Assembly: GCF_023028225.1 (NCBI RefSeq) | Contig: NZ_CP095482.1 | Coordinates: forward strand, 1,860,001 to 1,924,000 | From: Halorientalis litorea | Lineage (GTDB): Archaea > Halobacteriota > Halobacteria > Halobacteriales > Haloarculaceae | Direction of reading: 5' to 3' | Length of the DNA stretch: 64,000 bases | Shown here: piece by piece, positions 27,471-34,812 of the stretch | Position numbering within the stretch: position 1 is the stretch's first letter | Layout of the letters: every line of letters starts with the position of its first letter | Notes under the pieces: model-generated | What the model was told of the DNA's origin: nothing | Database searches by the model: none | Seen by the model: the letters and a program-made list of their open reading frames with translations, nothing else | Program-made: the position numbers and the translations under genes

Positions 27471-29558
27471 ATGCCCCAAGCCGGTGAGGAGACCGACTCT
27501 TCGGATTCAGACGCACGCTACACAATGGACATTGAAACCACCATTGTGGACAAACTTGGAATAAACCTGTATGACAAGGTCTCCGCTGCCGTTGCTGAAC
27601 TGATTGCGAACTCGTACGACGCTGATGCTGAGGAAGTGAAGGTCAAACTACCACTGGGGAAATATCTCGCTGTTCACACCGACGAAGGTATCAAACAGAA
27701 GGGTTGGGATGTCGTGATAGTTGACGACGGCCACGGTATGACCCCTAAAGAAGCGGACGACCTTTTTCTCCGAGTTGGACGCGACCGCCGAGAAGATGGC
27801 GAGGAAACGAGTCGAGAGAAGGATAGGAAGGTGATGGGGAGGAAAGGAATCGGTAAACTTGCACCGTTCGGTATTTGTAATAAAATAGAAATTCTCTCAG
27901 CAGGCGGTGACCCCGAGCAAGACGAATATGAAGTGTCTCACTTCATGATGGAGTATGACGAAATAACTGACCGGTCTGAGGAAGAAACAGAGAAATACAA
28001 GCCGAAGCCGCTTAAAAATGACGGCGAAACTACCGATAATCGTGGAACAAGAATCAAACTCCACGATTTCAATGTCAAGATGGTTCCAAAGAAAGAGACT
28101 CTGGAACGTCGTCTTGGTCAGCGGTTTGCAACTGGCACTCAGGATTTTGAGGTAACTGTTATTGATAATAAAGACGACGACCCCGAAGACCAATTCCATC
28201 TCTCAGATACTAAGCCACCACTTCAGGAGGGCACTGAAATAAACCTCGACAATACTCCAGTTGAATTTGAGGGTAAAAAGTACCAAGTTGAGGGTTGGAT
28301 GGGATTAGCACAATCGTCCTACAATGATGAATTTGGTGGTGTAACAATCTATGCAAGAGGGAAATTGGCCTCAAACACCCGAGACTTCGGACTTCCGGCT
28401 GGATTCACCGGAGAGTTTGTTGCCCGATCATATCTTGTAGGTGAAATCCACGCAGACTGGCTTGACAGGGATGAAGGGCCGGATATGATACAGACCCACC
28501 GTCAGGATATCTTATGGAATTCGGAACTCGGACAAGCTTTCAGTGAATGGGGGAAAGACCGAGTCAAGGAAGTAGCGAAATCCGGCAAAGAACCCCGGCG
28601 AGAGAAAGTGAAGAACGAATTTTTAGAAAAATCGAAAATCCGGGACAAAGCGAGCCAGAGGTACGAAAAAGAGGGTATTCAGGATGCTGCTGTGGAACTC
28701 GGAAAGAGTCTCGGGCAGTACGCAAACGAAGACGAGTTAGAATTTGAGGAATATCTGGAAGATTTGACGAACTTTGTTCTACAAATTGCACCACACAAAC
28801 ACCTTGTTGATACACTCAATGAGATTCGGCAGCGGGCTGAGGAGGGGGACATTGAACCTGAGGATTTGATTGAGCTATTCGAATCCACTCATGTTGCTGA
28901 AATAACGTCCTATGGCCAGATAGCTCAAAACAAGGTCAACACAATTCGGGTTCTTGAGGATAAAATCAAAGGATATGATGAGAATGAAGACGAACTGCAT
29001 GAAATTATTGAAAGTTCACCTTGGCTAATTGACCCCACTTGGCAACCACTTTCGTCGGAAAAAAGCATTAGCACCGTCAGAAATGCGTTTGAAGACTGGT
29101 ACGAGGGAAAATATGATGAAGAAATAGAAACGAGCGCGATGGAGGACTTAGATAGAAAGAGACCTGATTTCGTGATGTTAGAAATGAGGGGTGCAGTCCG
29201 GGTTGTTGAAATCAAAAAGCCCGGGTACACCTTCGAAGACAGTGACTTTGACCGATTCAGGAACTATGTTCAGGTGTTTGATGATTTCTTCGAACAAAAC
29301 TCGGAGTTTAGAGAAGATTTCCCGGACGAAGCTCGCTTCACAATAATCGCTGATGACCTTGACTTGAGTCCCATATACGCTGATTCGTACGAAAACCTAA
29401 CTGAGAGCGGTCCAGTGACCGGAAGAAAATCGTGGCAGGATTTGCTGGACGATGCCAAAAAGCATCATCAAGACTTCCTTGAGGCGGAAGAGCAGGTTCC
29501 AAAAGTGGAAGAAGATGCCTTTACAGGGATATCTACGAGGGTGGAGAGAGATAATTAG
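27471..29558 (+). CDS. GHKL ATPase fused to PD-(D/E)XK (Shedu-like) nuclease domain
   Basis: 695 aa. The N-terminal GHKL/HSP90-like ATPase has the N-box ELIANSYDADAEEV (about residue 42), G1 DDGHGM (about 84) and G2 GRKGIGKLAPFG (about 122). The middle is largely helical. Near residues 510-530 ELHEIIESSPWLIDPTWQPL resembles the entry to DUF4263/Shedu-type domains, and then RPDFVML (about 563) with VVEIKKPG (about 579) gives a D...ExK nuclease core. GHKL ATPases beside DNA methylases have been described in restriction-modification contexts (MutL/MORC-like families). A defence or restriction role with the neighbouring methylase is inferred. Low GC, like the methylase. Confidence 0.82.
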   Translation: MPQAGEETDSSDSDARYTMDIETTIVDKLGINLYDKVSAAVAELIANSYDADAEEVKVKLPLGKYLAVHTDEGIKQKGWDVVIVDDGHGMTPKEADDLFLRVGRDRREDGEETSREKDRKVMGRKGIGKLAPFGICNKIEILSAGGDPEQDEYEVSHFMMEYDEITDRSEEETEKYKPKPLKNDGETTDNRGTRIKLHDFNVKMVPKKETLERRLGQRFATGTQDFEVTVIDNKDDDPEDQFHLSDTKPPLQEGTEINLDNTPVEFEGKKYQVEGWMGLAQSSYNDEFGGVTIYARGKLASNTRDFGLPAGFTGEFVARSYLVGEIHADWLDRDEGPDMIQTHRQDILWNSELGQAFSEWGKDRVKEVAKSGKEPRREKVKNEFLEKSKIRDKASQRYEKEGIQDAAVELGKSLGQYANEDELEFEEYLEDLTNFVLQIAPHKHLVDTLNEIRQRAEEGDIEPEDLIELFESTHVAEITSYGQIAQNKVNTIRVLEDKIKGYDENEDELHEIIESSPWLIDPTWQPLSSEKSISTVRNAFEDWYEGKYDEEIETSAMEDLDRKRPDFVMLEMRGAVRVVEIKKPGYTFEDSDFDRFRNYVQVFDDFFEQNSEFREDFPDEARFTIIADDLDLSPIYADSYENLTESGPVTGRKSWQDLLDDAKKHHQDFLEAEEQVPKVEEDAFTGISTRVERDN

Positions 29559-29564
29559 CCCACC

Positions 29565-29858
29565 TTACAGAACCTCTCGCCCTGATGGCCTTGGAAGATT
29601 CCCGGCGTTCAGCCGCCCTTCCAGATACTGAATCCCTCGGCCGGTAATATCGTAGTTGTCGCGCTCCGGCGAAAGCGGCTCCACCAACTCAGCGTAGGTC
29701 AAGAACTGACACCGCTCGCGGACTCGCCCGACCGAGCAGAACAGCGAGACCTTGCGGGCGATGTACGAGGGCGAGGACCACCCCTCGCCACGGAGGATTT
29801 CGAGGATGCGCTCGTCGAGTGGGACCATCCAGTCGGCGGGCGTTCGTGTTCCGGCCAT
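29565..29858 (-). CDS. PhiH1-repressor-like winged-helix protein (second)
   Basis: 97 aa. N-terminus WMVPLDERILEILRGEGWSS, then a wHTH with a wing around ELVEPLSPERDNYDITGRGI. Sequences with a (W)M..DERILE start recur in haloarchaea as PhiH1 repressor-like regulators. It lies 3 bp after the similar gene at 29862 on the same strand, so the two form an operon and may be partly redundant or heterodimeric. Likely controls prophage gene expression. Confidence 0.72.
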   Translation of the reverse strand: MAGTRTPADWMVPLDERILEILRGEGWSSPSYIARKVSLFCSVGRVRERCQFLTYAELVEPLSPERDNYDITGRGIQYLEGRLNAGNLPRPSGREVL

Positions 29859-29861
29859 GCG

Positions 29862-30185
29862 TCAGCCGTTGATACCCGGTTCAGATGCCGCACCGTCTGA
29901 CTCGTCTTCCCCGTTCTCCCCACGGTTGATGTACCGCTCTTTCGCGGCGTCGTACTCGCCTTCGAGGTAGGCTTCGCCTTCGTCCGTCAATGTGTAGACG
30001 CCGTTAGCCAGTCTGTTCAAAAGGCCATGCTCAGAGAGCTTTTTCAGCCTTCTCGAAATCGTAGAGTGGGCAATATCCAATTCATCACGTTCTTTGAGTT
30101 CCGAAGCCGCTCCACTTCCCTCAACGCTGATTATTTCAAGTATTCGGTCGTCCCAAATTGTCATCCACGACGCGGATTGTCTCAT
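29862..30185 (-). CDS. PhiH1-repressor-like winged-helix protein (first)
   Basis: 107 aa. The start MRQSASWMTIWDDRILEIIS is the hallmark of the haloarchaeal PhiH1 repressor-like family, followed by SRRLKKLSEHGLLNRLANGV (recognition helix and wing) and YTLTDEGEAYLEGEYD. The acidic tail is short. It is the first gene of a two-gene operon; its promoter lies in 30186-30290. Expected role: lysogenic repressor of the element. Operator identity is unknown, but the palindromes at 25016 and 25992 are candidates. Confidence 0.78.
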   Translation of the reverse strand: MRQSASWMTIWDDRILEIISVEGSGAASELKERDELDIAHSTISRRLKKLSEHGLLNRLANGVYTLTDEGEAYLEGEYDAAKERYINRGENGEDESDGAASEPGING

Positions 30186-30399
30186 TAACCCAGATATGAA
30201 GCGGCTGATTAGTTATGGTAGGGGTTTCGCAGGAACTGAAGTGTTACGCCGCAACTTAGCTACCATTGCATTTATGGGATGGGGGTGACAAACGGTGGGT
30301 ACGAAGCCACCAAGTCGGCCCTGTGATGACTCTCTTGGTGCGGTAGAAGGCGGGGACGTGGTGCAACACGCCCCCTTACGGTGGTTTCGCTCGGCAACA

Positions 30400-31536
30400 A
30401 TGAGCGAATCACCCACTGTGGGGACTCTGCCCCACGCGATTACGGACGCACCGCGACTCAAAAACACTGACGCTCGCACTGGCACCTGCTGTCAGTGCCG
30501 GGCGGACGCGGACGGCTACTGTGCTGTTCTGCACGGCCCGGCCTGTGCGGACTGTGCGGCCGCGGTCGGCGTTGACCGTGGCCGCGGTCCTGTGACGGAC
30601 GGCGGTTGGAAGCCGAGGGAACTGCTGGAACTGGAACTGAAGTCACTCAAGGAGGAGAACAAAGAACTCCGTGAGGAAGCCGAGAGAGCGCAGGAACTCC
30701 GGTACGAGTTGGCCGAAATTATCCGCGAGGCGGTGCGGGAGATAGTCGAGGCGAACGACGGGATAGACCCGGCCGACATCGAGGAGTGGGACAAGGACGG
30801 AGGCCGCGGCCGTGGTCCGGTGACGGACGGCGGGTATGAGAACATCCTCGGGACGTACCGATGCCGCGACTGTGGGAGCGATTTCAAGGTCACGGGTTCG
30901 TCGGTCACGTCCGCCTACGAAGGGTGGACTCCGACGTGTCCCGTCTGCGGGACTCGCAACGACATCCAGCAGACCGGGCGGCCTGACGTGGGCGGCGTGG
31001 ACCGCGGCCGTGGTCCGGTGACGGACGGCGGCACGGAAGTCGAGTACCGGATTCTGACCGTGAACGGGAACGAAGTCGCGCAGTATCGGACCCGTGAACG
31101 GGCCGAAAGAGTCTGTGACGAACACGACGAGAAAGTCCCGTCAGCGGCCCCGCACGAAGTCGAGAAGGTCGAACTCGCGACCGACGGCGGGGAGAAACTT
31201 GTCCACTCCGACGCGGAAGCGGCGTCGACGTGGGACCCGGACAAGCTCCCCTCTCGGTTCACTCCGGCAGTGGTGGAGTGCAAAGACGCCGACGAGATAA
31301 CGACGGTTTCCTACGCGAACGTCTCGGTCAAAGACTCCGGCGCGCTCCGGTACGTCGAGTGGCTGGGTCGCTCCGGCAAAATCCCGCCGTGGCGATGGAC
31401 GCAGGTGGCCGAACTACAGACCAACTTCAACGACGACGGCGGGAAACACGTCGTTGATGAAGACTACCAGTACCTCCCGCCGGAGATTCGGGAGAACGAC
31501 GACGGCGAGACAGACGACCCGGAGGGAGACGAGTGA
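30400..31536 (+). CDS. Multi-zinc-ribbon protein with three identical VTDGG linkers
   Basis: 378 aa from ATG 30400 (MSESPTVGTLPHAI); a GTG at 30295 would add 35 codons and cannot be excluded. Units in order: a Cys cluster (CCQCRAD...CADC), linker RGRGPVTDGG, a coiled coil (LKSLKEENKELREEAERAQE), linker, a zinc ribbon YRCRDCGSDF...CPVCGTR, linker, then a beta-rich unit and a C-terminal domain. Each linker is a near-identical 31-bp DNA repeat and holds an in-frame GTG that would start MTDGG. Many haloarchaeal proteins start with MTDGG, so the frame may be several fused or separately started small genes. Confidence 0.6.
   Translation: MSESPTVGTLPHAITDAPRLKNTDARTGTCCQCRADADGYCAVLHGPACADCAAAVGVDRGRGPVTDGGWKPRELLELELKSLKEENKELREEAERAQELRYELAEIIREAVREIVEANDGIDPADIEEWDKDGGRGRGPVTDGGYENILGTYRCRDCGSDFKVTGSSVTSAYEGWTPTCPVCGTRNDIQQTGRPDVGGVDRGRGPVTDGGTEVEYRILTVNGNEVAQYRTRERAERVCDEHDEKVPSAAPHEVEKVELATDGGEKLVHSDAEAASTWDPDKLPSRFTPAVVECKDADEITTVSYANVSVKDSGALRYVEWLGRSGKIPPWRWTQVAELQTNFNDDGGKHVVDEDYQYLPPEIRENDDGETDDPEGDE
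30575..30605 (+). repeat. 31-bp VTDGG-linker repeat, copy 1
   Basis: Ends with GTGACGGACGGCGG. Differs from copies 2 and 3 at a few positions. The GTG at 30592 is in frame with the long ORF. Confidence 0.8.
30803..30833 (+). repeat. 31-bp VTDGG-linker repeat, copy 2
   Basis: Differs from copy 3 only at its first base. The GTG at 30820 is in frame and precedes the zinc-ribbon unit. Confidence 0.8.
31001..31031 (+). repeat. 31-bp VTDGG-linker repeat, copy 3
   Basis: The GTG at 31018 is in frame and precedes the C-terminal unit. The copies are spaced 228 and 198 bp apart, both multiples of three, as needed to keep one frame. Confidence 0.8.
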
Positions 31537-31811
31537 ACCTCACGCTCTCCCTGTCCGACGACGAGCGGCGTGTCGCGGCTATCGCGGCGTGGGTCGGGTG
31601 CGTCGTCGGTGTCCTGCTGGGCGCGGCGTTGGTCCCGAACGAACTGTTTCGCCCCGAACTCCTCCGGGTGTCGGAGCGAGGGACGGCCTTCACGCCGCTC
31701 GTACCGCTGTCGATTACCCACGTCGTCGGACTGGCACTGGCGGGCTTCCTCGTGGCCCTCTACCGGCCCGGAGAGGGTGACGACTGCGACGAACCGGAGG
31801 GGTCGGCGTGA
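31533..31811 (+). CDS. Small two-TM viral membrane protein
   Basis: 92 aa from GTG 31533, overlapping the upstream stop by 4 bp. Two membrane segments (about residues 15-35, AIAAWVGCVVGVLLGAALV, and 62-79, HVVGLALAGFLVALY) flank an acidic external loop; the tail is acidic. Its stop overlaps the integrase start by 4 bp. No family recognised. Confidence 0.65.
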   Translation: MNLTLSLSDDERRVAAIAAWVGCVVGVLLGAALVPNELFRPELLRVSERGTAFTPLVPLSITHVVGLALAGFLVALYRPGEGDDCDEPEGSA

Positions 31812-32824
31812 CCGACGAACTGGAACCACTCGCCCCGTCGGAGGGTATTCAGTCGTTCCTCGCACACCGGGAACCGTCGGTTCGGAAGTCGACCCTACAG
31901 AACGCTCGGCACCGTCTCGGGGTGTTCCGCGAGTGGTGCGAGTCCGAAGACATCGACAACCTGAACGAACTCGACGGGCGGCTACTGAGCGACTTCGTGG
32001 CGTCTCGACGGGGCGAGATAGCCCCGATAACGCTACAGAAACAACTCACGTCGGTTCGGCAGTTCCTCCGGTGGGCGGCGGACATCGAAGCGGTGACGGA
32101 CGGTCTCGCCGAGAAGGTCCACGCGCCGGAGTTGCCGGACGGCGCGGAAGCCCGCGACGAACACCTACCTGCCGACCGTGCCGAGGACATTCTCGACTAC
32201 CTCGGGACGCACCACTACGCGAGTCGAGACCACGCCCTGTTCGCCTTGATGTGGCGGACGGGGATGCGGCGGTCGGCGGTCCGGTCGCTCGACGTGAGCG
32301 ACTTACGACCCGACGAACACGCGGTTCGGGTGGAACACCGACCGGAGACGGGGACGAAACTCAAGAACGGCGAGGACGGCGAGCGGTGGGTGTTCCTCGG
32401 GCCGCGCTGGTACAGTATCCTCGACGACTATCTCGACAACCCCGACCGCTACGAGGTGACCGACGACGAGGGCCGGACGCCCCTGTTCACGTCGAAGTAC
32501 GGCCGCCCGACTGGGGACACGATTTACAAGTGGACTCACCGGCTGACGCGGCCGTGCGTTGTCGGGGGGTGTCCGCACGACGACAAAGACCCGTCAACGT
32601 GCCCGGCGGCGTCGGGGAACGACGGGGCGGCCCGCCTGTGCCCGTCGTCTCGTGGCCCCCACGACGTTCGGAGGGGGGCTATCACGGCCCACCTGAACGA
32701 CGAAGTGCCGCCCGAGGCGGTCTCGGGCCGGTGCGACGTGTCGCTCAGTGTTCTCTATCGTCACTACGACGTGCGCACAGACCGCGAGAAGATGGAAGTT
32801 CGAAAACAGCAACTCAACCAGTAG
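31808..32824 (+). CDS. int: Site-specific tyrosine integrase (SNJ2-type)
   Basis: 338 aa. The N-terminal SAM-like core-binding domain (residues 1-115; STLQNARHRLGVFREWCESE) is followed by the catalytic domain: Arg in RTGMRRSAVRSL (about 150), HDVRRGAITAHL (about 285) and the nucleophile in LYRHYDVRTDREKM (about 318). The gene is the last of the element and ends 52 bp before attR, the usual place for an integrase acting on the adjacent site. An insert with several Cys (CVVGGCPHDDKD and CPAASG) sits within the catalytic domain, as in other haloarchaeal integrases I recall. Confidence 0.9.
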   Translation: MTDELEPLAPSEGIQSFLAHREPSVRKSTLQNARHRLGVFREWCESEDIDNLNELDGRLLSDFVASRRGEIAPITLQKQLTSVRQFLRWAADIEAVTDGLAEKVHAPELPDGAEARDEHLPADRAEDILDYLGTHHYASRDHALFALMWRTGMRRSAVRSLDVSDLRPDEHAVRVEHRPETGTKLKNGEDGERWVFLGPRWYSILDDYLDNPDRYEVTDDEGRTPLFTSKYGRPTGDTIYKWTHRLTRPCVVGGCPHDDKDPSTCPAASGNDGAARLCPSSRGPHDVRRGAITAHLNDEVPPEAVSGRCDVSLSVLYRHYDVRTDREKMEVRKQQLNQ

Positions 32825-32876
32825 ACCGATGACGGAAAACAACAACCAGACCACGCGACTCACCGGAGGCGAACCC

Positions 32877-32890
32877 TCCCAGCGAGTCCA
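32877..32890 (+). repeat. attR core
   Basis: TCCCAGCGAGTCCA, identical to the tRNA-Ala 3' end at 18333-18346. It is preceded by a small stem (GGAGG...CCTCC) that differs from the tRNA T stem, as expected where only the core is shared. Confidence 0.82.
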
Positions 32891-33267
32891 CTGCCTTACG
32901 GCGGTTTTCCGAAGGTACGGAAACCGCCTTTCTCACCACACCGAGCGACTGCTTTCCCGCTCAAGACAGCGAAAATTGGCGGTCGTTCTGAGCGAATGAT
33001 AGCCGCCGCGGGAACATCCCCCGCGCCGTCCGGCACTCACGCGAAGGAAAACGGGGGTGTCGCGGCGTGAGGTACTGTCCGACTGTAGTGGCCGATTCAC
33101 CCACGAGTTTGGCGTACGCAGAGAGTTGATAGCGTTCCCGAACGGACGGCGGCCGCACTACCCACGCCACCGGGCGTGTGGCCGAGCCACAATGTCGAAG
33201 TTATAACTGGGCCGCCACCGAAAATCACCTCGATAGCCCTCCATGATTTCGACAACTGCTGTCGGTA
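32891..33267 (+). other. Non-coding region right of attR with remnant of a related element end
   Basis: No intact gene. Colinear blocks match the left end of the provirus: CGCTC at 32958, GTTCTGAGCGA at 32985-32995 and the 54-bp identity at 33024-33077, at offsets 14,542-14,544. After 33077 the similarity ends abruptly, so the copy of the zinc-ribbon gene is cut after MRYC and soon meets a stop. A TATA-like GTTATAACT at about 33200 probably serves the gene at 33268. Confidence 0.75.
33024..33077 (+). repeat. 54-bp direct repeat, right copy
   Basis: Identical to 18481-18534. Here the GTG (33067) that starts the zinc-ribbon gene in the left copy opens only a 20-codon frame (MRYCPTVVADSPTSLAYAES). 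Confidence 0.9.
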
Positions 33268-34806
33268 GTGTCTTCACCCATGACTAGCTGGCCGACCGAT
33301 GGGGGTTCCACTGTGGTAACCCTCACGACGCTCCTCACCCTCGCCATTGCGGTGCCGCTGCTCGTGACGGGGGCCGTAGCCGACCCTGTCGACAACCGGG
33401 CGGCCCAGGAGAACGCGACTGACCCGCGCGTCTCGATAGCGAACGTTTCGGTCACGCCGGACCAACCGGCCCCGGGCGAACTCGTCGAGTTCGCGACCAC
33501 GGTCACGAACGCCCAGTCGAGCCCACAGTCCGTGGACGTGAGTGCGGTGTACGTCCGGGAACGGGGCGGCTCAAACGACATCGCTCGCGCGGAGGATATC
33601 GGGACGTTGACCGCTGGGGACCGGATACGGGTACCGTTGACGGGGTCGTTCGACGACACCGGTGTCAAGGAACTGCAGGTCACCGTCGTCGTGTTGACCG
33701 AGGACGACCGGTACGTTCGGCTCCAGTACCCCGTGACCGTCGTCGTCAGAGACAACAGAGTCCGGGTGGACGTTGACGCCGCACCCTCGACGGTCGACGG
33801 CGAACGCACCGTAGCGGTGACTGTACTGAACGGGCGGTCGGACACGCTCCGGAACCTCGAACTTCTAGCCGGTGGGACGAACGTCGAGTTCGAATCACCA
33901 CGACGGCTCGAAGCGGTCTTCGAAGGCGGGGAGACGGAGACGTACACGTACACGGCGACGGGAGTCGACGAGGGAGTGAGTACCGTCGACGTGGCCCTCT
34001 CGTACACGACGCCGCTGGGGCAACGCCGAACAATCGAGCGGCAGATACCACTCTACCGGACGGCGGCGGCCGGGCCGTCGGGACACCCACAGGTCGCGCT
34101 GTCGGTCGAAGACGGACTGCCGGGTGCGCGACGGTCGGTGAACGTCACGGTCGCGAACGGTCTCGACAGTGACGTGCGACAGCTGTCGGTCACGGCCTCG
34201 TCACCGGAGGCCGACTTCACCGTGGCGGAGCGCGTCCGCTCGTCACTCGCCGCCAACGAGACGGCGGTGTTCAGGTTCCCGGCCAGCGTCGCGGAGCGCG
34301 GCCGGTATCCGGTGAACGTCACGCTCAGCTACACCCGTGACGGCGTCAGACGACAGGTCACGGACCGGTTCAGTGCGAGTTTCGACGCGCCGCCCAACCC
34401 GGCGGAAATCACGCTGACCGGGACGGAGGCGACGCTCCGCGGCGGCACGCTCGAAATTTCCGCGACTGCGAGCAACGTCGGGTCGGGCGTGGCCGAGAGC
34501 GTCGTCGTCTCGGTCGGTGACTCCCAAGCGGTCGAATCGACCGACTACTTCGTCGGGAGCGTCGACCCGAGCGACTTCTCGTCGTTCACGCTCAACACTG
34601 GCGTCTCCGGGAACGTCTCGACAGTCCCGGTCAGGGTGGAGTACGTCGTCGACGGGACACAGCAGTCGATGACGACTGACGTGCCCGTCGAGCGAGGCGT
34701 CGTCCGTCGGCCGGAGACGAACGGCGGCGGTGGGTTACCCGTCGTCCCCATCGCCGCCGTCCTCGTCGTCGTGGCCGCTGTCGTCCTCTACCGCCGGCGG
34801 GGGTGA
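33268..34806 (+). CDS. Extracellular CARDB-like repeat protein with C-terminal anchor, partner of ABC exporter
   Basis: 512 aa from GTG 33268 (ATG 33280 is an alternative). It has a signal segment (VVTLTTLLTLAIAVPLLVTG), several Ig-like/CARDB beta-domains with repeated patterns such as SVTPDQPAPGELVEFATTVT, VAVTVLNGRSDTLRNLELLA and VNVTVANGLDSDVRQLSVTA, and a C-terminal membrane helix (VVPIAAVLVVVAAVVLYRRR). It is 6 bp before an ABC ATPase gene and two FtsX-like permeases, so it probably works with the exporter, much as MacA-like partners do, though it is not homologous to MacA. Substrate unknown. Confidence 0.75.
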   Translation: MSSPMTSWPTDGGSTVVTLTTLLTLAIAVPLLVTGAVADPVDNRAAQENATDPRVSIANVSVTPDQPAPGELVEFATTVTNAQSSPQSVDVSAVYVRERGGSNDIARAEDIGTLTAGDRIRVPLTGSFDDTGVKELQVTVVVLTEDDRYVRLQYPVTVVVRDNRVRVDVDAAPSTVDGERTVAVTVLNGRSDTLRNLELLAGGTNVEFESPRRLEAVFEGGETETYTYTATGVDEGVSTVDVALSYTTPLGQRRTIERQIPLYRTAAAGPSGHPQVALSVEDGLPGARRSVNVTVANGLDSDVRQLSVTASSPEADFTVAERVRSSLAANETAVFRFPASVAERGRYPVNVTLSYTRDGVRRQVTDRFSASFDAPPNPAEITLTGTEATLRGGTLEISATASNVGSGVAESVVVSVGDSQAVESTDYFVGSVDPSDFSSFTLNTGVSGNVSTVPVRVEYVVDGTQQSMTTDVPVERGVVRRPETNGGGGLPVVPIAAVLVVVAAVVLYRRRG

Positions 34807-34812
34807 CACACC

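Larger units (their letters stand above)
18333..32890. mobile_element. Integrated pleolipovirus-like provirus at tRNA-Ala(CGC)
   Basis: About 14.56 kb between direct copies of TCCCAGCGAGTCCA, the last 14 nt of tRNA-Ala. A tyrosine integrase (31808-32824) ends 52 bp before the right copy. The minus-strand genes at 24922-20302 run in the order small multi-TM protein, large protein with signal peptide and C-terminal anchor, two membrane proteins, P-loop NTPase. This matches the pleolipovirus core VP3-VP4-ORF6-ORF7-VP8. Integration by an integrase at a tRNA is known for the betapleolipovirus SNJ2. Two PhiH1-repressor-like genes fit a temperate life cycle. All expected core genes look intact, so it may be functional. 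Confidence 0.85.

Noticed and set aside
18481-33077. 54-bp repeat as the attachment site of the provirus
   Set aside because: The tRNA-Ala 3' end repeat is closer to the integrase and matches the usual tRNA target; the 54-bp copies are colinear beyond it and are better read as homologous element ends.
32961-33170. 69-aa minus-strand frame across the repeat remnant
   Set aside because: It crosses the 54-bp repeat and lies in degraded sequence; no domain or ribosome site is visible.
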